Source: Anisakis pegreffii (lineage: Eukaryota; Nematoda; Chromadorea; Rhabditida; Anisakidae). Taken from it: DNA of 64,000 bases. Each line of letters opens with the position of its first letter. Position 1 is the stretch's first letter. Of the stretch, positions 1-11,734 are shown in pieces. The stretch spans positions 248,001-312,000 of the forward strand of contig JAPYMA010003053.1 of assembly GCA_035041965.1 (NCBI GenBank). Direction: 5' to 3'. The notes below the pieces were generated by a model. The model was not told where the DNA came from and made no database searches. It saw only the letters and a program-made list of their open reading frames with translations. Position numbers and translations under genes: made by a program.

Positions 1-538
1 CGTTCGATACATTTCGAGAAAATCTGAGAGACGTTTAGAGAAAACTTTTGACAATAGGTAAAGTGTAAAATACGTGAACAATTCGATAATGTCAACAAAC
101 ATAAGATATTGGCGTATGCCGAAACAAATTCTTTCATAACGGAATTGTAAAAATTATCGGGGTCGACTTTTACTGAAACATTTCCAAAACGAAACAAAAG
201 TCTTTGACCAAAAAACATTGCTCACAATCAGTAGTAATTCTTACAATTAGAAACCTTTCAATCCCTAAGCATTTGATAACAATCAAGTCCAAAATGAAAT
301 GCAATCGTAAGTATGCGACGATAATGCAACATTATTCAAAAACAACGATACTAATTAATAATATCAATAAATGACTTTAAACGTAAACAAATGAAACAAT
401 GAATAAAAGAAATCATCAAATTAGTCATTCAACATATATGCGAATGAATTCAACAAGACGAAATTCTTCGGTGACGATAATTTGCATGAGATTTTGTATC
501 GCAATCGCAAAAGCACTCGATAATTTCGAATTATAAAA

Positions 539-3500
539 TTAATTGATTTTATTATTGTTTGTGCTGCTACTGCTATTATTCGTATTGTTGTTATTACTGC
601 CATTATTCGTTGCCGTTTGTTTGATTGCAGGTGCCCAAACGGTCCTTTTTTGTTCGTGTTCTACGATGGCCACAATCTGCTGACAAACGTATTTGACGGC
701 GTTTCGTGCCCGATGCGCTCCGACCACAATCGTGCTCACATTACACTCGAGCGCATCCAGTTGACTGTCGATCTGATCGAATCTTTCGATCATCTCTTTA
801 GCCGTTTTGCTGTTGATTCGTTCACTACCGCTCTCTTCAGCCAACTCTTTTAGCTAAAAGTTCCATCTGTTTTTTTTAAGCAATTCATCTTGATGGATAG
901 CAGAATTTATGCTTCCAAACAGTATTGTGTATTAATTTGTTTTACAATTTGAATTTGAGAATATCACCGTGTTAGTGCTCGAAAAAATCTGCATTGAAAA
1001 GACAACAACAACAACAACAACAAATTTCTGGGGAAAATTATCACACAGCACTATAATAACACCTGTTTAGCGGATTTGAATTTGATCCGGATGAGAATAG
1101 GATAAATCCTTAAACTGTGTAATCGAACAATTGCATGTGGTGTAATATCAAGAACACAGTGATATCCTTGCGAGATCATGTGCTCTAGCGCACTCACTGA
1201 TATCACTTCGAACAGCTGTTCACGTCTTCGCACCTGAATTAAAACGATAGTCATTTTGGCTGATTTTTCAATTCTATTCCACAGACTCTTGCTCGGCATT
1301 GTCGAGGTGTTTGAGAAGAGATTATTGTAATGCAGTTAGCAGCAATCGAAGAATTTCAACTGTTTTTAGAGCAATTGAGGATTCGCAATTAGATTTGTAT
1401 TGAAACAGATGCATGATGCAATGGGAATCGTCAGTATGAAAGCAAATGATGAATCAAATTTACTTCAATCCATTGTCCCGATGTGCTAACCCCTTCGCCT
1501 TCACTGGCGTTCAACGCACGGCATTCTGGCACACACTGCGCAAATCTAAACACTTTTCAAACTGATAACTTGTGATAATCTGAATTTATTAAGCCTGCTC
1601 TCAGTCGTTATCATTCATGATCTGTAACACTTTTCCGCCGTAGTGAAGAGCAGTTAATAGATGGATAATGCAATGGGAATCATCAGTATGGGGTGATTAC
1701 AATAACACCTGTTAAGCGGATGAACAAAGTGAAACAAGCCTTGATAAGATAAGAGTATACGGTAAGAGTATCTGAAACGATAAAAACCATCTGATAATAG
1801 CAAAAAACAGCAACAATATACTTGAAAGAACAGCAATAGACAGCTAAACATCTCACTTATCGCCGTGTTCATCGATGAGTGCTTGCATGAAAGGTGCCAA
1901 ATAGGCTGACACCAGAACGAGAGGTCTTCTTTGCGATGACGGTACTCGTTCAACCCGTTCATAGAGGTGTTTCAGCGGTTTCATATCAGAGATTCGCCCT
2001 TTGGATCGACGCTGTCTGGATGCCTCTTCCTCCTGTACTCGCCATTCAGACGGTATTATGCCGCATTGCCTCTGTCTACCCTCATGATCCACTCGCCATG
2101 CACGCCATCGTCCATTCACTCCCATAAACAACGTGTTATCCACATACACTATCTCACCCTTAAATCCACTCACATTTCTCTTTGCATTTGAAAAGAGTTA
2201 CAATAATGTCATAACTCTGAAAATCAGTTGAGTTTTAAGTGCATCATGCACGCACCTTTTTAATGTCCAGTTCATCACCATTCTCACCGTTCCTATCGAT
2301 ATTGACCCTCATGAAAAAGCTGTCGCTATCAGCTCCTTTCCGAAGTCTTTTCAATCGCTCGCCTCCATCATAAACCGTCAACAAATTAACCATCTCACTT
2401 CGACCGTTCTCCAACTCTCTTGTTGCTTCCTCAAGTGTTGCCTCTCGAACATCCTTGCCATCGATTTCAAGAATCCGCTCACCCATCTTCAATTCGTAAA
2501 CACTTTCAGCAATTCACTTGAATCGGCCGCCGATTCAAACGCATTTTTCAATGTGATCAGAAATAACTTTCAACAACAAAATTATTTGAGATTGCAACGA
2601 ACTGCAGATGAGGTTCAGTGCTGAGTGACTCTCATAAATTGCAGGTAAGGAGTGCTGTTGGATTAAGAGGTGGGCATGAGAATAGCACTGAATGCGATGA
2701 TGTTATAACAAGGAACAAGAGCAGAAATGTTACATTCAGATTGCCGACGGGTATTTCGACAAGGATACCGGTAGCATTTCCACCACACAGACGAATGCTG
2801 CGGCGTGGAACACGGATCCACCTGGATGCTTCATTGTTACGACGTAATAGCAGCGTGACCTCATCGTGACTCGCACAAAACTGTCTCAACACTCGTGTTG
2901 CAGCTAGTCTATCCGCTGAACGCATGTTTATTCCGCAAACCTTTAAAAATAGACAACTCTAATTGATCACATTCTAAAATTCAATCTTAATCAGGTGCAT
3001 CATCAGCAATTCTGAGGTTCCGATGAGAAGAATGTCTGGAAAGAAGACAAACGCATCATGTTTTGTGTGGCTGTCCAGGGAGAGTGGTCTAGTTCAGCGT
3101 GAGTCTTGCATTAGGCTTCGGTTTAGGCCTAATCCAGACCGCTATTAAAAAGCTTATGTAAAACTTGTCTTTATACATATGCAAAGTATTCAATTCAAAA
3201 AATTCTGCAATTGATTTCCAGTCAAATGAAAAGTGCTTGTTGACAGAACACACTAAATGATTTGCTATGAATGAATGAATTTGTTACGTCAAGGAGTTGC
3301 TCGCCCACATGAACCCGTCCTTTGCTCGGACCGTAAACATTCGAGATGACAACCCCACCGTTCTCATTATTATCAAGCGCCAGTCCAAAACCACCACATC
3401 CATCACGATTCACCACAACACGGCGAATTTCTTCATCTTCCTCCAACAATTGCGAATCGCTTCCTTTTAAAATTGTTCCACTTGGTGCTGAAATTTTATT

Positions 3501-6500
3501 CGTCTCATAAAGATTTCAACATTGGATAAGTCGATCCACATATAAGCGATCAGAAGAATTGCTCGTAACTGCCACAACAATTCTGGTTGCTTTGTGTGCT
3601 GTGAATCAGTGGAATAATACGATTTTTGTGTTCGTTTCATCGCAGATTTCAATAAAGTAAAGCAGTGGTTCTCATAGAGGGTGAAATTACCCATTTTGGA
3701 TAATTTAGAGGTGTCAAGGTGTGATGGAGGGGGTCAGGAAATTAGTATTTCGTTTTCATTCGCCTAACAGACTATTCATTCGTTTTAACAGGGTTTTCAT
3801 TCTTTTTCGTGCTGTTATAATCGCTCTCATAGCTTTTATCACCAGAAGTGTTCTCTTCTGGTGATTTCTCATTCATTTCATTCAACAATCAAAATCAAAT
3901 TCTCATTCTATCAAATGCACTCTATAATTGATCGTTTGACTGTTGAGCAATTCAATTCGATTGCTGTATTGTTGACTTCGGTTGTCAACACTCGTTAACC
4001 TAATCAGTAAGTAGTATATGTTACTGAATGAGAAACTGTTTCTAACTGTGAAGTGAAATGAGACGAAGTGAATGAGAAAAACCCATCAAGGGAACGGTAT
4101 TCGCATGAAATAGCTATGAGAGTGAACACAACACGTCTGAAAAGAATGAGAATCCATCTGAATCAGTATGAAGTGAGCGTGTCACAGAAATAGCTCTTCA
4201 TGCAATCATAATCGATTGCAATCATAAGCAACACAACGGTCTAGGACAGTGCTTCTCATAAGCGGTAATGAAGCATGTGCCAGATCAAAAGTACTATAAT
4301 AAAGTGAACAAATGAAGAGACTGTGAATGATCTCACAAAAGCTCGGATGATACGAGGTTGGTGTGGTTGACGATGACTGAGGTAGTGGATATGAGTTCGA
4401 TGAGGCAATGCTCAGCGAATCAACGCTCGATCGAGGGCCTGGATATGGTGGTGGCTGTGGCAGTGCTGGACTTCGTGTACTTGTGTTGCCACTGCTGTTG
4501 ACTCGTTGCGAGTGCGCAATACCGATCAGTTTTGGTTGGGCCAGCAGCAGATTCGTTGACGTTACAATACGAGCCGATGCCGAGTAGATCGACTGCGGTG
4601 GATTATTGATGCTGCTGGGTGGGCGATACCAACTATAGGGACGTACTGGAGATGAGATTTGCGGTTGATGGTCAACGAGGTGATACGGGTTTGCATCGAC
4701 CATATAGCTACTGTTGTTGTGCGAATGAGGATGCGTGTACGATGACAAATGGCTATTCGTTGGACTTGCTAACATAATATCGGTGGATCGTCTCAGTGCA
4801 TTGCCATTTTCGTTCACATTATTATTATTATTGCTATTTGTTGATGTGATCGCTGCACACGGATAATTACTGAAAGAGCAAAAATTGTATTCGTTAGACT
4901 GGAAAATGACTGAATTATAGCTTTGCAGAATGATTCCGTTATTGTTGGCTCCATCGGTAGCCATTACCTACCTGGTTGAGGAGAAGGCTGGCAGGACAGA
5001 TGGTCGATTGTTGGTGGTTTTACGATTCGACTGTGAGTCGTTACTTATGGACGGTTCATTCGATTTGGGCCATGTTCGCACAGAACCATCATCATCATGA
5101 CTTAAACAACTCAGTTTACATTCATCTCCTCAACTTTCTAGACATGCTTTCGCATTCAGATACGTACAAACATTCTGTAGGATAGCTTTTGAGGGTGCTT
5201 CAATTAAATAATTTAGCTTTTTGAGGAATACTTCATCAAAAAAGTACTCATCATTTATGAAATTATAAGCGGCTTCGAGGAGCGCTTTACCAAAACTGTT
5301 ATGAAGTGATGTGAAGCACGCAAGCAAGCAAGATGCATAGATGAACGATAGAGATTAAGAAAGTACGATTGTGATGGTCTTTGGAAGAATTTATCGAGTT
5401 GTTCGTTGATTTGCCGTGGGTCAGTGATCGGATGTGATCCGCCCGCATTCGCAGTGGTTGTTCTTAAGGAGCCGGTTCGCACCAACTGATGGTTGATCGA
5501 GTGACTCAGTCGAGAGGTGGGTATCCGTAATGAACCGTGTCGGTACGATGTCAACTCACCGATGCACGCATCCAAATTTGCATGTGCTATTATCGCGCGA
5601 TTCTTGTCGCTACCACTCGCACCATTGCCACGTCCAAACAATTTATCATGAACCTGAAGCCATACACCTCTCCTTAGCTATCGCCAAGTACGCTCTGCAG
5701 CCAATTTTTGAAGAATATCGCCACAAAGCGCATGTTTCAGAAAAAAGCTTGCGTCAGATACCTTATTGAGAAATCTGGAACGTTGTTTATTTGGATGTGG
5801 TGCATTAATGGTGGCTGGTTTCGTTGATTGACGTCTTGGTGAATGCGTTTTGAGTGACATTACACCCAATACTAGATTATCTTTATTCGCTGAAATGAAC
5901 GAAAGTTAGCGACTAGAATTCCCAACGAATTTTGGACGTTTGTTGCAAAGGTGATCCAAATTGCAACAGAAAACTATTTAAAAACGAAAAATTCAAACGG
6001 CCGATGCTTAAGTGCATTTCTAGAATGAGATTTCAACGTTTATGGTTCGGAGCAATCCGACAGGTGAACAACACTAACCATCAAGAAGTGCTTTTGTATG
6101 AGAAGCATCACGAACCGGTACACCATTCACATGAATCAAACGAGTTCCAGCCGTCAGACCGCTTTCAGCCCCGCCACTGTTCTCGTCAATTTTACTTATA
6201 AATACACCATCCTCGAATTCGGCACCCAAATCTTCAACAAAATGCAGTCGTCGCCTTTTCATCACATCGAATGTATTCATTTAGAATCGAAAGGTTCAAT
6301 TGCATATTGTGTGTTTTATGTAAACGATTATCAAAATATACGATTACATTGGAATTAAGTGAAAATTTTGAATTATAACTCAACATTGAAACTAACGTGT
6401 GAAAATGACAAACAACAGCAAATAAGAGAATGAAGAAAAGAATGATTTCAGCCAAAGGCATTGAGCACTATCGATGATATTACACGTTAAGTGCTGTTTG

Positions 6501-9500
6501 ATTCATATGCTATGGCTATTGTCATAAAGCATTTTCAGTTTTATTTGATCATGAGAGCGATCAAAAAGGGAACAACAACAGCAAATTTCGAATGAAAAGC
6601 ATGTGAGTTGGGCATGAATTACGACTGAATGGGAAATTCATTTGAGCAATTACCAGAAATATCGTTGAATGAATATTCCATCACACGAAACGCATCATTG
6701 CGACGTTTGACAACCTTAATTTATTCGAGAATATTTCATTGAAACATTCAACAATTCCACAGTGGTAAAAATTGAAGCATTCAAAAAATTCGGCGTTTTG
6801 ATGATATCAATGACAAGAAATAAGTAATCGATTGTATTTTGTAAGGGAAAGCTGGAGAATTTGAGTGAGGAACTGAATTCAATTTCTCTACTCTATTCAA
6901 CTGAACTTCAGCCACATATTTATCTGACAATGAACAATCAAGTTTAATGATTCACTACCACAATTTGAATTAATCGAATAAACTGCTCATCGTAAGAGTT
7001 TGAAATAAGCAGGCTAAAGTAAGAGTACTTGTATACGACTGTGTTTACCAAAAGTTCAATTCCGACTGACACAAGAGTTTGTTACTTACAAAGTATTGAA
7101 GACGAAATAATGAATTACCATTTTAAGATTGCAACTATTACTAAGTATATCGACCACAGAGCGTTGATCCATCGTGCTCACATCTATATCGTTAACATTC
7201 AATATGAAATCCAGCGGTCTGAATGTTGCTTTTATCACTGACAATACTATTGTTTTCACAATGATAACAATATTATTATTACAGTTGATGTGAACGTTGG
7301 AAACGAACAGAATATTGCCGTTACCATGAAAAAAAATCGTATGGGCAGATATTGCCGGATTTTGAACTGCGCTTTAAATTGTTTCAACTAAAGATGACAG
7401 CAACACTGTGAAAGGCAAAGAAATGACTTAGAATATAAGCTGGACGCGAATCAGACATTAAATGAGTAAAACCTACTTGAGATGGCCATCAAATGGACTA
7501 CCCGGTATGAGATCACGGACAAATATGGGCATTCCACTGGAGAACATCTCATCACCTTTACCTCCACCCAATATCACACCCAAATTGGTGCTACTTGGAG
7601 AAGGCTGTAATGAAAATTACTCCTTTGATGAGGATATTGGAGTGTAAAAGTGATAACAATGATGACAATTGAAAGTGATTACGATAGCGCTAATACTGCA
7701 AAAGAGCTGACCAAAGCGATTTGAATAGAATGATTGATCCAACAGTCGAACAGCGGTTCCTCATCCTGTTCGTCGAGATTGTTCAACTGAAATAACGCTT
7801 GATCGCGTTCCTTCTCTAACGTATCGCAAATTATTCGAACTCGTTCCAGTTCCTCATTGGTCTGTTCACGTTTCGAATTCGCGAGTGCCGTTTCCTCCAT
7901 ATTCACTGAAAGTTTCATCCCCTCTTCACTGTCTCATAATAAGGACAATGCTCAAAGTATTGGTTTGCTATGATAATTGCAATTACGATCATGACTATCG
8001 TTGGTGCTGTCGTTATTATTGGAAGGTGTTAGTTAGTTTTATGAATTGGTCAAAATAAATTTTTGATTGAACTCCTCCACGTTGTGTGCATTAGAATGAT
8101 TGATTGAGTGATAATGTGCTTACATTGTAAAAGACGTCGTGTATGTTCCAGTTTGCTTTGTAACTGCTGAACTTGGTGCTCGGACTGCAATGTTGAAAGT
8201 TTCATTTCAATTCAATCAATTTGCTTTGCGCCCAAATTTGTTCCAAACCTCGTGTAAGTTTTATTACACGAGGTTCCTAATAATAAGTTTTATTGTCGTC
8301 ACTTAGTTATGATAATTTTATTAGCAAACATCGGGTGTTCGTGTGATTTTTACATTGCACAATGAGTAAAGTACGATTGCAAACCTTAGAATTGATCATA
8401 TTGTGAAGAGTATTCGAGAGATGTTTAACGCTATCCTTCAGACGGTCTCGTTCTTCGGTCAAACGATTATTCTCCTCAAGAACACTGCTTCGCTCCATCA
8501 TTGTCTCCTCATAATCGCGTGACGTATTTTCCAAATGTTTTTTAACCAAATTCAGTTCTTCTTGTAATTCCATACGAGAACATAATGCCCTAATATACAT
8601 ACATGTGCAGTCCAAACACATATTCATTGGAATTGTCCAAAATCAAATACTCGAATTTCAGAATAAGAAGGAACAAAAGATTTTAAATCATTGACATACA
8701 AAAAATATAATGAATCTATTAAGCTGGAATCAATATTTGACAAATATATTTCAGTGTATATACTAGGGGCAATATATCAATGTGAGTGCTCGGCAAAATG
8801 AAAATAGTGGATTGTACCTATTCAACTGAGTAGTAACCAATTCAAGTTGTTCCGCAAGAACAATACTGTTGGCCTGAGTTTTTTCCGAATTATTCGGCAA
8901 CATCGCTGCTTCAACTGGATTATTTTGCGCACTAGCACCATTCATCTGTTGATGTTGATCGCATTTCTGTCGCATCTTCAAAGTTTACATCCCATTTATA
9001 ATAGATGGCAAGTCCCTTTTTCAATTCAGATATATGCAGCACACAACAGTTTTTGTTCTTGATCAGAGAGAGCGAAAATTAATTGGCAGTCAAATGAAGG
9101 TGATAAATTATTAGTTCATCACAAGAAATTCAAGAAAATGAACGGAGAGTGTGATGCTGATGCAAATCTGGAGTGGTAAGTAAATGAGAGGAAGAATAGT
9201 GAAGCAATATGAAGATTTCCTTCTTTCACGCACACGTTGTCAAAAAAATTGTAGTTCGAAATTTAAAATGAGAACGCGGTGTATTCTATCTATCTATCAG
9301 TGTGTTATCAGCCGAACAGTGGGAACGTTAACCGACAAGATGATAATTGATTATGATGTTTTATTTGGTTATCGCATTGATTTGTGCAACACCTATCGCA
9401 GTTCATCATTTCAAAAAACGTGCAATCACCACTGTGAATTGGCGAACAAATTTCGAAATTCAAATTTAAAATTGTTTTCAAAAAATTTTTTCTAGGAAAT

Positions 9501-10160
9501 GCGTAGGTGAATGGCACGCAGAGTGACATTCTATTCAACTCCATAGCCATTGGTGTACTCTTGTTTGGGATTGCTATGGTACTACGCAATTAGAAATAAT
9601 AAAGAAATGGAAAATTATGATCCAGAAAAGAATTGTTCCATGATCCAAAAAAACAAAAAGGTTGTTTTGCTGATGTATCGATGAATGATTCATTTCGAAG
9701 ATTGTAGAAGTTACTCTTTCTGAGTTTCACGATTTGATCCGTATAGAGATGGATGGATCAACGAACTGTTGAGAGCGATAAACCGTCAGCAGACAAATAT
9801 GCTAATGATTATGTTCATGAAAGTGTCATTGATTGTGGAAATGCTTCTGATAATAATGATAACAGCATGATAATGGCATAGTGGTAAGTGCAATGATGGT
9901 ACACTACAAACCTCAACATCTGTCCAATTCGTCTGTTGATCATCATTATTGTTATTCGGAAAACTGAAAACGTTATTGGGCGTTGTTGAATCGTTCCGAT
10001 TGAATTCACATGCAGGAATATTTGTGAGTGACGATTGTCTTCGGATGGTCGCTTTCATTTTTGGTGTTCTTGTCAAAACGTTGGCTCGATCAATGCTGCT
10101 TGATGCGAATACGGCCGCCTCTTCGGATGGAACTTTTTCAGTAATTCCTTTTTCAGTCAT
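539..10160 (-). CDS. DLG5: DLG5-type MAGUK scaffold protein (coiled coil, 4 PDZ, SH3, GK)
   Basis: Membrane-associated guanylate kinase scaffold; family members organise cell polarity and junctions. Inferred exons (minus order): 10160-9912, 8975-8818, 8589-8385, 8184-8124, 7905-7697, 7604-7477, 7218-7119, 6714-6654, 6231-6079, 5889-5762, 5653-5367, 4869-4354, 3459-3288, 2940-2734, 2566-2256, 2158-1857, 1545-1491, 1233-1063, 853-539. Phases close throughout, giving about 1,256 residues if the PDZ4 break is bridged (human DLG5 is about 1,900). Coiled coil about 84-290; PDZ1 about 290-380 (NLGVILGGG); PDZ2 382-465; Ser/Pro/Asn-rich linker 485-750; PDZ3 755-835 (GFGLAL); PDZ4 845-955; SH3 960-1030 (DSFFMRVNIDR, GRWRAW); GK-like 1045-1220 (HCVLDITPHAI, SAKQ), ending VWAP plus an Asn/Ser tail. 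The GK nucleotide P-loop is absent, as in the family. Oddity: a +2 frame break at about 2487-2506. The N-terminus could extend further upstream. Confidence 0.9.
2487..2503 (-). other. Frame break or 17-nt micro-intron in DLG5 PDZ4
   Basis: On the minus strand the PDZ4 coding frame ends ...AADSSELLK and the conserved continuation MGERILEIDG resumes in another frame. Removing 17 nt that begin GTG and end AAG (2487-2503) joins the frames exactly. Removing a 20-nt block bounded by AATTG direct repeats also works. It could be an ultra-short intron, a frameshifting insertion, or a sequencing or assembly error; the sequence cannot decide. Confidence 0.5.
3664..4152 (+). repeat. Dispersed repeat family 1, copy A (in DLG5 intron)
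   Basis: About 490 bp lying in the intron between DLG5 exons 4869-4354 and 3459-3288. It matches, in opposite orientation, 15218-15812. Shared blocks include the end resembling CAGTGGTTCTCAT with a nearby GGGTGAAATT, a middle block around AGCTTTTATCACCA, and a distal block ATAGCTATGAGAGTGAA. Copy A lacks roughly 100 bp present in copy B near the CAGTGG end. That end resembles hAT-type termini, but no matching opposite terminus or target duplication was identified, so the class is unproven. Confidence 0.75.
8246..8275. other. Perfect 12-bp hairpin in a DLG5 intron
   Basis: AACCTCGTGTAA at 8246-8257 and its exact reverse complement at 8264-8275 are separated by 6 nt. The hairpin lies between DLG5 exons 8589-8385 and 8184-8124. 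No function is evident; it may be a small palindromic repeat. Confidence 0.6.
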
Positions 10161-10375
10161 TCTTTAGGGGTTCCATTAACGATATTCCTTAAAACAACAT
10201 CCAAATTCCTTCCGCCTACTTGAGAGTGAGTACCTCTGAGATATCCGTCACAATATCGCTTGCGTTTCATTGATAATCGAGTAAGCCAATCAATTTCTAG
10301 CACTATTCCCCATCTTTTCGCATCACTCACCCCACCCTTCGTGTGCTGCCTGAATGCCTGAATGACACCACAGCT

Positions 10376-10549
10376 ATGCTCGGTGAGAATCGCTCTTTTT
10401 ATTCTCTACGAAATTCGATCGCAATTCGGAGTGCAATCGCCCCGCTAAAGGATGATTTTCAGAGAGCACTCGCTTACGATGACAAATTTGAAGCAGATGC
10501 AATGCGTAAAGATATTATAGATGCATGTAGAAACGAACGCTTACGATAA
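10376..10549 (+). CDS. Possible 57-residue hypothetical protein
   Basis: An ATG 2 nt after an AG acceptor-like site (CACCACAG) opens a 57-codon frame, MLGENRSFYS to DACRNERLR, ending TAA. The composition (charged, with a helical stretch FQRALAYDDKFEADAMRKDI) looks protein-like. It lies divergently, about 215 bp from the DLG5 start. There is no family recognition, and a chance ORF is quite possible. A second open stretch in a different frame follows at 10575-10760 without a clear splice link. Confidence 0.25.
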   Translation: MLGENRSFYSLRNSIAIRSAIAPLKDDFQRALAYDDKFEADAMRKDIIDACRNERLR

Positions 10550-11697
10550 ATGAAGAAACTATTGAGATGGTGGAGTGAATCAATCAATCGCTCGGTGTGA
10601 ATATGGAGAAGAAAAACATGAATGTAAAAGAATTGCGATCACCGAACAAATCCAAGAAGACAGAGGAGTTCCATGCAAACAGCTGAGGAAAAAAACTGTT
10701 GGTGACACACGAGACACTGACGAAGCTTCCGTCATCATATTGGATCCGAATAAAAAGTGAGATTATGAAATAGTTCTACTTTTTGAACAAAAACGATCAC
10801 TGTTATAAGATTATGAAATATTTTTGTTTCTTAGTAAAAGCTGCTAATCAATGTTTTAATGATGGAGAAACTTTTGAAGCGCCCCTCTGAATGTGATGAT
10901 GTTGATCATGGAGAACATGGAGTGGTGGTAAATCGTGCAAAATGCATTGTGAGAAAAGTAAAGTTCGCCGCAACATGCAAGAAATAGAACAGGAATGGTG
11001 CAACGACTGCAACAAGCAATAAGCAAAAAACAATAAATGACTTGGCCAATTTTTGACCAGTTCATGATGATTTTTATGACGATCTCACTGAAGAAGAAGA
11101 AGAAAGAAGCAAGCAAGCACGTGCAAATGAAAAAGAATGGTGACATGATTAATTTGGTAATTGGTGTATTCTATTCTATTGTATGCTAAGATGTTCTATT
11201 GTAAGAATGAACTGAATCAAATCTTTAAAACATGTTTGTAACAGAATTAAAATAAAACAGTATAAAATGTGCATGCAGTTCAATTGTAGAATGATAACAA
11301 TAATGATGATGATGATGATGATGACATGTAGCAGAGGGAATGAATGAATAAATAAATATTGTTTCGAAACGTTTTAGTGTTGTTGTCGTTTGATGAATTC
11401 AAGCAAGCCGTGAATTCATGAATCTAATAGAGAATTGTGTCTGTTTCGCTGATGGATCAGCCAGTGATTGCTAGTGCTGGTAGCAGTGGTGATGATAGAT
11501 GGATAGATGCACGAAGAAGGATGGCGATCATGTTCGTGCGTTCATTAAAATTGTTGTCGTTGTTTTGTACTCGAATAAGCAAACAAACGAGTGGCTGCTG
11601 GCTGCATGAGAGAATGAATCGACCCGATTCGATTCAACTCGAATTCGATTGAATGCCTCGCTCGATTCAAATCAGTCTGTAATTGTGGTACAGATTC

Positions 11698-11734
11698 CAG
11701 CACCAGCACCAGTAGCAGTAGCAGTAGCAGCAGA
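11698..11734. repeat. CAG/CAGTAG microsatellite
   Basis: Imperfect runs of CAGCAC, CAGTAG and CAGCAG in intergenic DNA, visible directly. Confidence 0.8.

Noticed and set aside
1..538. Additional exon downstream of DLG5
   Set aside because: The DLG5 frame ends with a stop at 539-541 after the expected C-terminus; nothing coding is seen in the flanking AT-rich DNA.
4206..4964. Single 252-codon protein gene on the minus strand
   Set aside because: It is the low-complexity linker exon of DLG5 (4869-4354) extended by chance into both flanking introns.
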